Assembly: GCA_017526785.1 (NCBI GenBank)
Contig: JAFXQV010000020.1
Span: 1-47,707, forward strand
From: Oscillibacter sp.
GTDB lineage: Bacteria > Bacillota > Clostridia > Oscillospirales > Oscillospiraceae
Reading direction: 5' to 3'
DNA length: 47,707 nucleotides
The position numbers were made by a program, and so were the translations under genes. A model generated the notes under the pieces. It ran no database searches, was not told where the DNA came from, and saw only the letters and a program-made list of their open reading frames with translations. Below, in pieces: positions 7,249 to 15,591 of this stretch (within the stretch, counting starts at the first letter, position 1; each line of letters opens with the position of its first letter).

Positions 7249-7544
7249 TCCGGCGCGCCGTGAATTTCTTCAGGGTTGGCGGGGTTGTAAAAGATTTTGA
7301 TTCGTTTGCCTTCCCTGTAGCTTGAAGAACTGACATCTGACCAAGCATGGTATATGCTTCCGTCCACGCTGTAGCGGACATAGGGTCTGTACGTGTCGGC
7401 TTCGTCAACGGTACCGGGAACGAGTTTGACGCGCTCAATGACCGCCGTAGTCGCCACGTAGCCTCTCGTCAGAAAGAACGTCGCGTACACGCCCACTCCC
7501 AGAAAGAAAATGCCCAAGAGTAAAAAAATCAACTCTCTTTTCAT
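7242..7544 (-). CDS. DUF3592-like membrane protein (C-terminus lost by frameshift)
   Basis: A 100-residue protein of unknown function with one N-terminal membrane helix (ELIFLLLGIFFLGVGVYATFF), followed by an extracytoplasmic-type domain with the DUF3592 pattern: YRPYVRYSVDGSIYHAW in the middle and GKRIKIFYNPANPEE near the end. Family members usually continue into a second membrane helix; here that helix is in another frame (see the adjacent entry). The start at 7544 follows GGGAGG at good spacing, and the gene begins 28 bases after greA, so the two are probably co-transcribed. The TnpB element lies immediately downstream. Confidence 0.65.
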   Translation of the reverse strand: MKRELIFLLLGIFFLGVGVYATFFLTRGYVATTAVIERVKLVPGTVDEADTYRPYVRYSVDGSIYHAWSDVSSSSYREGKRIKIFYNPANPEEIHGAPDS

Positions 7545-7572
7545 GGTCGGCCTCCCAAAGTCCGGCGGACGT

Positions 7573-8052
7573 TTAGCGCTCAATCTTGACGAGCTTATAG
7601 ACGATGTTGCCGCGCGGGGCTTCCACGGTGACGGTATCGCCCTCCTGCCTGCCCAGAAAGGCCTTGCCGAAGGGGGAATCCTCGGAGATAATGCCGTGCA
7701 TGGGGTCGGATTCCTGCGAGCCGACAATCTTGTAGGGGGGCATTGTGTTTCCGGAGGCGTCGGCCACCGTGACGACACTGCCGATTGTGACGACGTTGGA
7801 CGGCGCGGCGCTCTCGTCGACAATCACGACGTGTTGCAGGATTTCCTCCAGTTCGGCGATACGGGAGTAAAGTTTGCCCTGTTCGTTTTTGGCCTCGTCG
7901 TACTCGCTGTTTTCGGAGAGGTCTCCGAAGCCGCGGGCGACTTTAATCTGTTCGGCGACCTCGTCGGAGCGCGTCGTTTTGAGGTATGTCAATTCCTCGC
8001 GCAGTTCCTCGGCGCGGGACGCGCTCATCTTATATTCCTTTTCCACTGCCAT
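7573..8052 (-). CDS. greA: Transcription elongation factor GreA
   Basis: Rescues backtracked RNA polymerase by stimulating cleavage of the extruded RNA 3' end through the secondary channel. At 159 residues it has the standard length. The N-terminal coiled coil carries the acidic tip signature (ARGFGDLSENSEYDEAKNEQ). The C-terminal FKBP-like domain ends with DSPFGKAFLGRQEGDTVTVEAPRGNIVYKLVKIE. The ribosome site AAGGA lies about ten bases before the ATG, and a perfect consensus promoter lies upstream. It heads a minus-strand group with the DUF3592 gene and, before the transposon arrived, probably lysS. Confidence 0.97.
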   Translation of the reverse strand: MAVEKEYKMSASRAEELREELTYLKTTRSDEVAEQIKVARGFGDLSENSEYDEAKNEQGKLYSRIAELEEILQHVVIVDESAAPSNVVTIGSVVTVADASGNTMPPYKIVGSQESDPMHGIISEDSPFGKAFLGRQEGDTVTVEAPRGNIVYKLVKIER

Positions 8053-8090
8053 AAAGTAGCATCCTTTCTCAATCGGGACTGTGTTTCCGT

Positions 8091-8119
8091 ATTATAAGGC
8101 GGGTTTGGTGGACTGTCAA
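8091..8119 (-). promoter_or_regulatory. Perfect SigA-type promoter of greA
   Basis: On the minus strand TTGACA (complement of 8114-8119), 17 bases, TATAAT (complement of 8091-8096). Both hexamers match consensus exactly. Confidence 0.85.
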
Positions 8120-8217
8120 GCGCGTACGCGTAAAATTTGCGCATGAACAAGGCCAGCGGGGTAAAGCCGTGGACAAGGGAAACTCGCTCAGGTGTCGGCA
8201 CATTTGCCGTATGCTCT

Positions 8218-9453
8218 TCACTTGGGCGTAATGTCGCCGGCGCGTGTCAGCGCCCACTTTGTCATCACGGGGCCGACCAGTTCATAGACCAGCACGGCGA
8301 AAAGCACGATGTTGCGGATGAGCGCCCCGTCTCCCGGAAGCTCTGCGGCGGACACGCACATCCCAAGCGCCACGCCCGCCTGCGGAAAGAGCGTAATACC
8401 AAGATACTTTACAATTTTGGGACTACAGCCCATCATGCGGCTTGACTCCCGCGCGCCGAAGTATTTTCCGAAACTGCGCGAGAGAATGTACGCGACGCCG
8501 ACCAGCGCCGGAGCGGGGCGGGCAAGCGCGCCGAGTTCCAGTTCCGCGCCCGAGAGTACGAAGAAAAGCACCATCAGGGGCGACGACCACTTGTCGGCGC
8601 GGTTCATAATCTCGTCGGACACGGGGCAGAGGTTGCAAAAGACACTCCCGAGCATCATACACACCAGCAGAGGCGAAAAGCTCTGCGTCAGCGCGCCGAA
8701 GCGGACAGAAAGTTTTGAGAGGGCGACGGTCAGGAATACGAAGCCAATCGTCATTGCCACGCGGTTGCGGTTGGAGTGGAACAGTCTTTCGAGTTTCGTC
8801 AGAAGCCAGCCGGCCAGCGCGCCGAGCGCGAGAGAACCAACGATTTCCAAAACAGGATTGACGATAATGGAATAAAAATCGACATCGCCGGAGGTGAGCG
8901 CCTTAGCCACGCCGAAGGAAACGGCGAACAGCGCAAGTCCCACCGCGTCGTCAAGCGCGACAATCGGCAGCAGCAAATCGACCAGCGAACCCTTTGCCTT
9001 GTACTGGCGTACCACCATCAGGGTCGCGGCGGGAGCCGTGGCGGCGGCGATAGCGCCGAGCGTGATTGCGGCGGGCAGGGACAGGACATCGGGGCGAAGC
9101 GCGTGGAACAGGAAAAGCGCGACATCAACACAGGCAGTGGTGACTACCGCCTGTAGCACGCCGATTATGACGGCCTGCCGCCCGGTCGCTTTCAGTTGCG
9201 CAACTCGAAACTCGTGTCCGATAGAAAAGGCGATGAATCCCAGCGCCACATCGGAGATTAGCCCCAAATCCTCTATTTGGGCGTAACTGTCGAAGCCGAC
9301 TCCGGCAATACCCAATCTGCCGAGCAGACAGGGGCCAATCAGTACGCCCGCTATCAGGTAGGCCGTGACATCCGGCAGACGCCAGCGGTTCAGCAGACGG
9401 GTCAGCATAAGTCCGGCGAAAATCGCCACGGACAGGGACAATAATACAGTCAC
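8218..9453 (-). CDS. Cation:proton antiporter, CPA2 (KefB/NapA-like) family
   Basis: An integral membrane exchanger of Na+ or K+ against protons. The 411 residues hold about 12 hydrophobic segments. The N-terminal part has LPDVTAYLIAGVLIGP, a signature of this family. The unwound helix region shows ATAPAATLMVVRQY, and the conserved acidic pair is in VALDDAVGLALF, the likely ion-binding aspartates. The cytoplasmic regulatory RCK/TrkA-N domain of KefB is absent. The start codon is GTG at 9453, with AAGAGG upstream and its own promoter. Ion specificity cannot be told from the sequence. It lies upstream of greA in the same direction but with a separate promoter between. Confidence 0.88.
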   Translation of the reverse strand: MTVLLSLSVAIFAGLMLTRLLNRWRLPDVTAYLIAGVLIGPCLLGRLGIAGVGFDSYAQIEDLGLISDVALGFIAFSIGHEFRVAQLKATGRQAVIIGVLQAVVTTACVDVALFLFHALRPDVLSLPAAITLGAIAAATAPAATLMVVRQYKAKGSLVDLLLPIVALDDAVGLALFAVSFGVAKALTSGDVDFYSIIVNPVLEIVGSLALGALAGWLLTKLERLFHSNRNRVAMTIGFVFLTVALSKLSVRFGALTQSFSPLLVCMMLGSVFCNLCPVSDEIMNRADKWSSPLMVLFFVLSGAELELGALARPAPALVGVAYILSRSFGKYFGARESSRMMGCSPKIVKYLGITLFPQAGVALGMCVSAAELPGDGALIRNIVLFAVLVYELVGPVMTKWALTRAGDITPK

Positions 9454-9484
9454 AGTACACAGCCTCTTTTCTCAAAATAATAAA

Positions 9485-9513
9485 ATTATATCCTTTACGG
9501 CGGCGAAACGCAA
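9485..9513 (-). promoter_or_regulatory. Promoter of the antiporter gene
   Basis: On the minus strand TTGCGT (complement of 9508-9513), 17 bases, TATAAT (complement of 9485-9490). It is 31 bases before the GTG start. Confidence 0.65.
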
Positions 9514-9697
9514 GCCGAAAAACGCCGAACATCCAACTATTTTCGCACTGTTTTTCGGTCAACTCCGCGATTTTGCCACGCCATCAGGCGGCAGGGGGCG
9601 GAATCACGCTTTCCCAACGATTGCCACACACATGCTTTGCCTTTACATGGCTTGCGGGGCGTGGTAAAATGCCACTGGAAAAGATTCCGGATACCGC

Positions 9698-9726
9698 TTG
9701 ACCGTTTCCACAAAATCGGGTATCAT
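9698..9726 (+). promoter_or_regulatory. Promoter of the lipoprotein-GDPD-cobalamin gene run
   Basis: TTGACC (9698-9703), 17 bases, TATCAT (9721-9726), 52 bases before the lipoprotein start. The rest of the gap 9514-9697 shows no gene and no convincing RNA structure apart from a short GTGG/CCAC hairpin upstream of this promoter. Confidence 0.65.
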
Positions 9727-9778
9727 ACTCCGTGGAAAGGGAATCCGTTGGAAATCCTTGGAAAGTGAGGAAAATACG

Positions 9779-10645
9779 ATGAAAAGAAACGTATTCGCCA
9801 TTTTATTGGCCTGTCTGTGCGTACTGCTGGGCGCGTGCGGGGCGACGCCGGACAAGTCCGGGGTGCCGGAGGAGGCTGCGGGGGATATCTACGACGACGG
9901 CGGGACAGTCGCGGAAGCGCCCGAAACAGAGCCGGAAACCACGGAAACGGCGTCGGAAGCCGATTTCGGCGCGCTCGCCGGGACTTGGTACGCCGATGAA
10001 AGCGTCTCCGTGCTGACCGTCTACGGCAACGGCGGATTTGAACTCACCGAACTGGCGGACGCTTACGAAGGCTACCTTGTCTACACGGACGCGGACGGGG
10101 ACAGCCCGTGGGAAACCGGGGCGCGCTATGAACTGTACCTCGAAAACAATGAGCGCCTGCCGGAACGCTTTTTCACGTTCGACGACGGACAGCCCGGGAA
10201 ACTGGTGTACGTGGTTGGCGGCGGCGCGGAACTGTTCTCGCGTGGGGATTCGGTCTACGACGAAAACGGCGTGGTGTTGCGCGTGCGCTGGGCTGACGAC
10301 AGCCTGACGGACGTTGACGAGTTTGAAGCCCACAGCGGGGAATATGAAGTGGGCATTGTGTTTACCACCGAACGCCCGGCAGTGCGAGATTTCAAGGTGC
10401 TGTCCATCTCGCTGGAGGACGTGGACAACGATGTGGCGGTCTACTCCGTGCTGGAACTCCACACAAAGGACGCCTTGACGCCCGAACGCCCGTTACTTGT
10501 GCGGACGACCTTCCCCGGCGACATGCCATCCAACGGCATTTGCTACACGGACGACAGCGGCGCGACACGCTACTTTTCCGTCAGTGAAAGCGGCTTCGAC
10601 GGCTCTTTGGTTCTCAATGAATTTGTAAGGAGCGAAACGCCGTGA
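9779..10645 (+). CDS. Hypothetical lipoprotein
   Basis: A 288-residue secreted protein with a lipoprotein signal (MKRN, hydrophobic core, LGAC lipobox, Cys20). An acidic Thr/Glu linker (ETEPETTETASEAD) leads to a lipocalin-like beta domain starting LAGTWYADESVSVLTVYGNGGFEL, a pattern shared by many unnamed Clostridia lipoproteins. A second beta domain follows to the end. No active-site motif is seen. The start at 9779 is chosen over upstream ATG-like codons because the signal peptide begins there and GTGAGG precedes it. It ends 16 bases before the GDPD gene with no terminator, so the two are likely co-transcribed and may act together at the membrane. Confidence 0.65.
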   Translation: MKRNVFAILLACLCVLLGACGATPDKSGVPEEAAGDIYDDGGTVAEAPETEPETTETASEADFGALAGTWYADESVSVLTVYGNGGFELTELADAYEGYLVYTDADGDSPWETGARYELYLENNERLPERFFTFDDGQPGKLVYVVGGGAELFSRGDSVYDENGVVLRVRWADDSLTDVDEFEAHSGEYEVGIVFTTERPAVRDFKVLSISLEDVDNDVAVYSVLELHTKDALTPERPLLVRTTFPGDMPSNGICYTDDSGATRYFSVSESGFDGSLVLNEFVRSETP

Positions 10646-10661
10646 CACAGGAGGCAAATTG

Positions 10662-12431
10662 ATGAACAAAAACCGCACTCCCATTCCCCGCTTACGCCTC
10701 ATTCCCGAAATCTGGAAGTATCAAGCCTTTACAAAGTTTCTTCTCGTAGTGCTTTTGAGCCTCATCCGTGCGGCGGCGCTGTTTCTTCTCCACATGACCG
10801 GGCGCGTGGCCGTCAGCAGCGGGGACTACCGCTTTCTGTTCCGTACGTGGCAGGGCGCTTTGATACTGGTACTCTTCGTGGCGGTGCTGTTCTTTTACGT
10901 GTCGCTGGACTTGAACGTGAAAATTCTGTACGCCGGAAACGTGCTGAAAGGCACTGCGGAACCCGTACGCGCCACGGTGAAGCGCGCGCTCCGGGCGCTC
11001 CCGCGCTTCCTGAACCCGGACGGAATCGGCGTGACGCTCTATATTGCGCTGATTGCGCCTCTCGTCGGCGCGGGGCTGAAAATCTCCCTGACGAAAGACC
11101 TGCAAGTGCCGTCCTTTATCTCGTCCGTAATCGCGGCCACGCCCCTTTACAGCGTCCTCTATGCCGTATTGCTGACGGCTTTCGCGGTGGTTGGAATCGC
11201 GCACATCTTCTGTCTGCACGGGGTGCTTCTGGACGGCCTCTCCATCCGTACGTCGCGCTGGTACTCCCGCGAACTCATGCGCAAGCACTGGAAAGCGTTC
11301 CTGTTCTGGAACATCCGCTACGGCCTGTCCATGCTGTTGCTGACGGCGCTGGAAATCGCGCTGTTCTTCCTCGCGCCGCTGACGCTCGCCGGAACCCTTT
11401 TCGCGGGCGTGTCCGATGTCGCCGCCATTCGGTTTCTGACCATTTTGATATTGTTGTCCGGCTCGGTGCTGACCGGGCTTGTGTCCTCGCTGGTCACGCC
11501 GTTCTACGTCCTCCGGATTACGATACTCTATCGGGAATACTCCCAAGGCACGCGCATTGCAATTCCGCCGCGTCACGCGCGCGGCAGGCGCAATCCGGTT
11601 CCGTTGGCGGGACTGGTCTGTATCGGGGTGTTCGCCACGGTCTCGCTCTCGTCGCTGATGGCGCAGAACTTCGACACGTACTTCCCCCGCGAGACCACGA
11701 CGAAAATTATCTCCCACCGGGGCGGCGGCAGTGAAGCGCCCGAAAATACCGTGGCCGGACTGAAAACCGCCATTGCGCTGGGAGCCTTCGGCAGTGAAAT
11801 CGACATACAGCGCACCGCCGACGGCTTCTACGTCGTCAACCACGACGCGAACTTCCAGCGCGTCGCGCGCGACGGCCGCACACCCGCCGAAATGACGCTT
11901 TCGGAAGTCCGGCGTCTCCGGGTGCAGGGCAGTGACAGCCCCGTGGCCACGCTGGAGGAAATGCTTGACGCCGCCAAAGGCCACTTGTTATTGTTCGTGG
12001 AACTCAAGGGCGACACCGCCGACGCGCAAATGTGCGACGACGTGGTGCAAATTGTCAAAAAGCGGGATATGTTACAGCAGGTGGTCTTGATTTCCATGAA
12101 ATACGATGTCATCGACTACATCGAAACGTGGTACCCGGAAGTCATGAGCGGGTATCTGACCTTCTTCGGCTACGGGGACTTCTCCAAGCTGAACTGCGAC
12201 TATCTGGGCATAGAGGAGCAATCCGCGACGCCCTCTCTGATTGACGCCTCTCACGCGGAGGGGAGAAAGGTGCTTGTCTGGACGCCCAACACACTGGACG
12301 CGCAGGAATATTTCCTCACCTCGAAAGCGGACGCCATTATTACGGACAACGTCGTGCAGGCCAACAAGATTGTAAACCGCCTCAACGCGCGGAACGACTT
12401 TGAGCGGATTCTGTCGGCGTTCCGCTGGTGA
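10662..12431 (+). CDS. Membrane-anchored glycerophosphodiester phosphodiesterase
   Basis: Hydrolyses glycerophosphodiesters (lipid or teichoic-acid breakdown products) to glycerol-3-phosphate and an alcohol. Residues 1 to about 340 carry several membrane helices (the GPDPase_memb domain common in Firmicutes). The C-terminal TIM-barrel domain begins with HRGGGSEAPENT (catalytic His352, Glu and Asn) and EIDIQRTADGFYVVNHD (metal-binding Glu/Asp and second His). It ends with VLVWTPNT and DAIITDN, as in GlpQ/UgpQ. The 589-residue length is normal. ATG at 10662 is preferred to TTG at 10659 by its spacing from AGGAGG (10649-10654). It sits between the lipoprotein gene and cobS with only 28 bases to the latter. 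Confidence 0.9.
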   Translation: MNKNRTPIPRLRLIPEIWKYQAFTKFLLVVLLSLIRAAALFLLHMTGRVAVSSGDYRFLFRTWQGALILVLFVAVLFFYVSLDLNVKILYAGNVLKGTAEPVRATVKRALRALPRFLNPDGIGVTLYIALIAPLVGAGLKISLTKDLQVPSFISSVIAATPLYSVLYAVLLTAFAVVGIAHIFCLHGVLLDGLSIRTSRWYSRELMRKHWKAFLFWNIRYGLSMLLLTALEIALFFLAPLTLAGTLFAGVSDVAAIRFLTILILLSGSVLTGLVSSLVTPFYVLRITILYREYSQGTRIAIPPRHARGRRNPVPLAGLVCIGVFATVSLSSLMAQNFDTYFPRETTTKIISHRGGGSEAPENTVAGLKTAIALGAFGSEIDIQRTADGFYVVNHDANFQRVARDGRTPAEMTLSEVRRLRVQGSDSPVATLEEMLDAAKGHLLLFVELKGDTADAQMCDDVVQIVKKRDMLQQVVLISMKYDVIDYIETWYPEVMSGYLTFFGYGDFSKLNCDYLGIEEQSATPSLIDASHAEGRKVLVWTPNTLDAQEYFLTSKADAIITDNVVQANKIVNRLNARNDFERILSAFRW

Positions 12432-12459
12432 ACGGCGTACAGCAAGGGGGCGGAACGGT

Positions 12460-13239
12460 TTGAGAAACTTTACCCGGCACTGCCTGAAAATTTTCAGAAC
12501 GATTGCGGCGGCGTTCTCGATGTTCTCCGCGATACCCGTGCCGCGCGCGTCGTGGGACGGGACGCCGCCGCGTTACATGCTCTGCGCGTTCCCGCTCGTG
12601 GGCGTCGTGACCGGGCTTTGCTGGCTGGCGTGGGGGCATGTCTGCGACTGGCTGTCGCTCCCGGCCATGCTTCGCGGCGCGGGCTGCGCACTCCTGCCCG
12701 TCGCGCTGACGGGCGGCGTACACCTCGACGGCTACGCCGATACCACGGACGCGCTTTGCAGTCACGCACCCCCCGAACGCAAGCGCGAAATTTTGAAAGA
12801 CCCGCGCTGTGGCGCGTTTGCGGTTATCTGGCTTTGCGCGTATTTTCTCGCCACATTCGCGCTTTGCGCGTCGCTGGAAGCCTACGCCGTGATGGCTCCG
12901 GCGTTCGTGCTGTCGCGGGCGCTGTCGGGCGCGGCGCTGACGCTCCTGCCGCTGTCGGACGGCTCCGGCCTCGCCCGGGCATTCGTCGAAACGTCGGACT
13001 TGCGGCGCGTACGCGTGATTCTCGCCGCGGAGTGCCTCGCGGCGGCGGCGGCGCTGTGGATTTGCGGCGGGTTCGCGGGCGTTGTCGCGGCGGCGGCGGT
13101 GTTGGTACGCTATGTTCACGTCGTCAAGCGCGACTTCGGCGGCGCGTCCGGCGACTTGGCCGGGTGGTTCCTGCAAAAAGCCGAATTCTGGACGCTGGCG
13201 GCGCTGGTACTCGCGCAATACTGGGAGGCGAAAACGTGA
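12460..13239 (+). CDS. cobS: Adenosylcobinamide-GDP ribazoletransferase (cobalamin synthase)
   Basis: Joins adenosylcobinamide-GDP to alpha-ribazole (phosphate), the last step of the cobalamin nucleotide loop; an integral membrane enzyme. The 259 residues show the CobS signature: FSMFSAIPVP near the N-terminus, GGVHLDGYADTTDAL with the metal-binding aspartates, REILKDPRCGAFAV, and several hydrophobic helices. No ATG fits the family N-terminus. A TTG at 12460, nine bases after AAGGGGG (12444-12450), gives MRNFTRHCLKIFRTI, the expected amphipathic start. It is the first of six tightly packed cobalamin genes and overlaps the next by four bases (GTGA). Confidence 0.92.
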   Translation: MRNFTRHCLKIFRTIAAAFSMFSAIPVPRASWDGTPPRYMLCAFPLVGVVTGLCWLAWGHVCDWLSLPAMLRGAGCALLPVALTGGVHLDGYADTTDALCSHAPPERKREILKDPRCGAFAVIWLCAYFLATFALCASLEAYAVMAPAFVLSRALSGAALTLLPLSDGSGLARAFVETSDLRRVRVILAAECLAAAAALWICGGFAGVVAAAAVLVRYVHVVKRDFGGASGDLAGWFLQKAEFWTLAALVLAQYWEAKT

Positions 13240-13574
13240 TTTTCATCTTTGGCTCGCTCTACAGCGGAAAACGCGCCGTCGCGGCGTCCCTGCTTCGCTG
13301 TAAAGTGGAGGAACTGTCCCATTTGGCGGTCTGGGACGTGCAGGAACTGGCGGCGCAAGCGGAAAATCTTGTCACGCTGGCCGACGAACTGTCGCGCTAT
13401 GACGCCGTTATCGCCACGGAGACCGGGGGCGGCGTGGTACCTGCGGACGCGTCCGAACGTGCGGCGCGGGAGGCCGCCGGACGCCTCAACTGTCTGCTGG
13501 CGGAACGCGCCTCGGCAGTCGTACGGGTGTTCTGCGGGATTCCGCTTGTGATACGGGGGGATTTGCCGTGCTGA
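13236..13574 (+). CDS. Compact CobU-like adenosylcobinamide kinase / guanylyltransferase
   Basis: CobU phosphorylates adenosylcobinamide and then transfers GMP to it. This protein has only 112 residues, against about 180 for classical CobU. A P-loop-like GSLYSGKRA is at residues 6-14. The C-terminal half matches the CobU pattern: IATETGGGVVPADASERAAREAAGRLNCLLAERA and VVRVFCGIPLVIRG. The middle, containing the guanylated histidine region, is missing or shortened. I recall short forms like this among Clostridia, so it is probably a true subfamily, but whether it has both activities is unclear. The GTG start at 13236 follows GGGAGG and overlaps the cobS stop. Confidence 0.7.
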   Translation: MIFIFGSLYSGKRAVAASLLRCKVEELSHLAVWDVQELAAQAENLVTLADELSRYDAVIATETGGGVVPADASERAAREAAGRLNCLLAERASAVVRVFCGIPLVIRGDLPC

Positions 13575-14527
13575 TTGCGTACGCGGCGCTTGGGGGCTTC
13601 GCGCTGGATTTGCTTTTCGGCGACCCGGCGCGGATTCCTCACCCGGTCGTGTTCATGGGGCGTTCCATTGCATGCGCGGAGGCGTTTCTGCGGGCGCGCC
13701 TCCCGAAAACGCCGCGCGGCGAGCTGCTCGGCGGCGCGATACTGGCTGCGTCGCTCCCGCTCCTGACGTTCGCCGTGACACTGGGATTATGCCGTCTCGC
13801 GGCGCGGATACACCCGGCGGCGCATTTCCTGTTACAAACGCTCTGGGCGTGGCAGTGCGTCGCCGTCAAGGGCTTGGCGGACGCCTCCCGCGCCGTGTAC
13901 GCGTCGCGAGACCTGCCCGGGGCGCGGAAAGCGGTTGCGCGTATCGTCGGGCGCGACACGGAACGCCTCGACGAGTGCGGCGTTATCCGGGCGGCCGTGG
14001 AGAGCGTCGCGGAGAACTTTTCCGACGGCGTGGCCGCGCCGCTGTTGTACTTCTTTCTGGGCGGCGCTCCGCTGGCGATGGCGTATAAGGCCGTCAACAC
14101 AATGGACAGCATGGTAGGATACAGGAACGAACGCTATTTATATTTCGGACGCGCCGCCGCGAAATTAGACGACGCCGCGAATTATGTGCCGTCACGCCTC
14201 GCGGCGCTTTTCCTGATACTCGCGGCGGCCTTGACCGGGCAGGACGCCGGGAACGCGTTCCGAATCTGGCGGCGCGACCGCCGCAACCACGCAAGCCCGA
14301 ACGCCGGGCAGACGGAATCGGCATGCGCGGGGGCGCTGGGAATCCGCTTAGGGGGGGCGGCGTGGTACTCCGGGGAGTATTGCGACAAGCCCTTTATCGG
14401 CGACGCGACGCGTCAGCCCGAAAAAGCCGACATTCTCCGCGCGAATCGGATGTTGTACGCCGGAAGCGTTTTACTGTTGGCGGCGCTGTGTGCCGTGTGC
14501 CTGCTGTGGGCGGGAGGCGCGGCATGA
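13568..14527 (+). CDS. cbiB: Adenosylcobinamide-phosphate synthase CbiB
   Basis: Attaches aminopropanol phosphate to adenosylcobyric acid; a membrane enzyme. The 319 residues carry DLLFGDPARIPHPVVFMG at the N-terminus, AAVESVAENFSDGVAAPLLYF, and KAVNTMDSMVGYRNERYLYFGRAAAKLDD, all diagnostic of CbiB (called CobD in Pseudomonas). The GTG start at 13568 overlaps the upstream stop by seven bases, a sign of translational coupling. Its product receives the aminopropanol phosphate made by the next gene. Confidence 0.95.
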   Translation: MLIAYAALGGFALDLLFGDPARIPHPVVFMGRSIACAEAFLRARLPKTPRGELLGGAILAASLPLLTFAVTLGLCRLAARIHPAAHFLLQTLWAWQCVAVKGLADASRAVYASRDLPGARKAVARIVGRDTERLDECGVIRAAVESVAENFSDGVAAPLLYFFLGGAPLAMAYKAVNTMDSMVGYRNERYLYFGRAAAKLDDAANYVPSRLAALFLILAAALTGQDAGNAFRIWRRDRRNHASPNAGQTESACAGALGIRLGGAAWYSGEYCDKPFIGDATRQPEKADILRANRMLYAGSVLLLAALCAVCLLWAGGAA

Positions 14528-15591
14528 GCGCGGACAGGCGGGGGCAAACCCTCCACGGCGGAGACTGTTCCGGGACACTGCTGGATTTCTCGGTCAACGT
14601 CAGCCCGCTGGGCGTCCCGGAGGCCGTGCGCGCGGCGCTGGCGGAGGCGGCCGCGTGCGCGGACAGGTACCCCGACCCGTTATGCCGGGAACTGTGTGCC
14701 GCGATTGGCGCGGCGGAAAACGTCCGGCCGGAGTTCGTCTTGTGCGGAAACGGCGCGTCGGACTTGATTTACCGGGCGGCACTGGCAATCCGGCCGAAAC
14801 GCGCCGTTGTGACCGCGCCCGCCTTCTCCGAATACGAGGCGGCGCTGGCGCTGGCGGACTGCGCAATCACGCGCTATCCGTTACGACCCGACAACGCTTT
14901 CCGGCTTGACGCGGATTTTCTGAACGTCCTAACGCCGGGGACGGACGTTGTGTTTCTCTGTCAGCCGAACAACCCAACGGGCGTCACGGTTCCGCAAGCG
15001 TTCTTGTTCCGCGTGCTGGAACACTGCCGGGAAATCGGCTGCCGCCTGATTCTTGACGAGTGCTTTTTGGGCTTTCTGGACTGCCCCGAAAATTTCACCT
15101 TGCGCGGAAAGCTGACGCAATTTCCGAATCTGTTGCTTCTCCGGGCGTTCACGAAACTTTACGGTCTGGCGGGCGTCCGGCTCGGCTACGCGCTGTGTTC
15201 CGACGCCGCGCTTCTGGAACAAATGCGGCGTTGCGGGTCGCCGTGGAGTGTGTCGGGACTGGCGCAGGCGGCGGGCGTGGCGGCCTTGCGCGCCGGGGAT
15301 TATGTCCGGGCGACGCGTCGGCTGATTGCCCGCGAACGTCCGGCACTGTGCGCGGCCTTGCGGGGCCTTGGACTGCGCGTGATTCCCGGGGAGGCAAACT
15401 TTCTGCTGTTCCAAAGCCCCGCGCCGTTGTTCGACGCCTTGCTGAAGCGCGGAATTCTCGTGCGCGACTGCGGCAACTTCCACGGCCTTGACAGTACGTG
15501 GCATCGCGTGGCCGTGCGGACGGAAGCCGAAAACCGCCGCCTGATTGCGGCCTTGCGGGAGGCTCTATGCGAAAAGCGAAATGTGTTATGA
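14524..15591 (+). CDS. cobD: Threonine-phosphate decarboxylase CobD (PLP aminotransferase fold)
   Basis: Decarboxylates L-threonine-O-3-phosphate to (R)-1-amino-2-propanol phosphate, the substrate of CbiB. The 355-residue class I/II aminotransferase fold shows DFSVNVSPLG (start of family members), RYPDP, CGNGASDLIYR (phosphate loop of PLP), QPNNPTG, LILDECFLGF, and the PLP lysine Lys211 in AFTKLYGLAGVRLGYA. The close relative HisC is excluded mainly by context and by the N-terminal HGGD pattern typical of CobD. The ATG overlaps the cbiB stop (ATGA). Confidence 0.92.
   Translation: MSADRRGQTLHGGDCSGTLLDFSVNVSPLGVPEAVRAALAEAAACADRYPDPLCRELCAAIGAAENVRPEFVLCGNGASDLIYRAALAIRPKRAVVTAPAFSEYEAALALADCAITRYPLRPDNAFRLDADFLNVLTPGTDVVFLCQPNNPTGVTVPQAFLFRVLEHCREIGCRLILDECFLGFLDCPENFTLRGKLTQFPNLLLLRAFTKLYGLAGVRLGYALCSDAALLEQMRRCGSPWSVSGLAQAAGVAALRAGDYVRATRRLIARERPALCAALRGLGLRVIPGEANFLLFQSPAPLFDALLKRGILVRDCGNFHGLDSTWHRVAVRTEAENRRLIAALREALCEKRNVL

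Noticed and set aside
9655-9690. GCCACTGG near a GTGG/CCAC hairpin, resembling part of a cobalamin riboswitch
   Set aside because: It lies upstream of the likely promoter (9698-9726), so it would not be transcribed with the operon, and the rest of the riboswitch core is absent.
10692-11984. 430-residue minus-strand open frame opposite the GDPD gene
   Set aside because: Arg/Gln-rich composition typical of the complement of GC-rich coding DNA; the plus strand has membrane helices and GDPD motifs.
12552-13235. Long in-frame extension upstream of the CobU-like start
   Set aside because: It is an Arg-rich shadow of cobS in another frame; the GTG at 13236 has a proper ribosome site and matches the family N-terminus.
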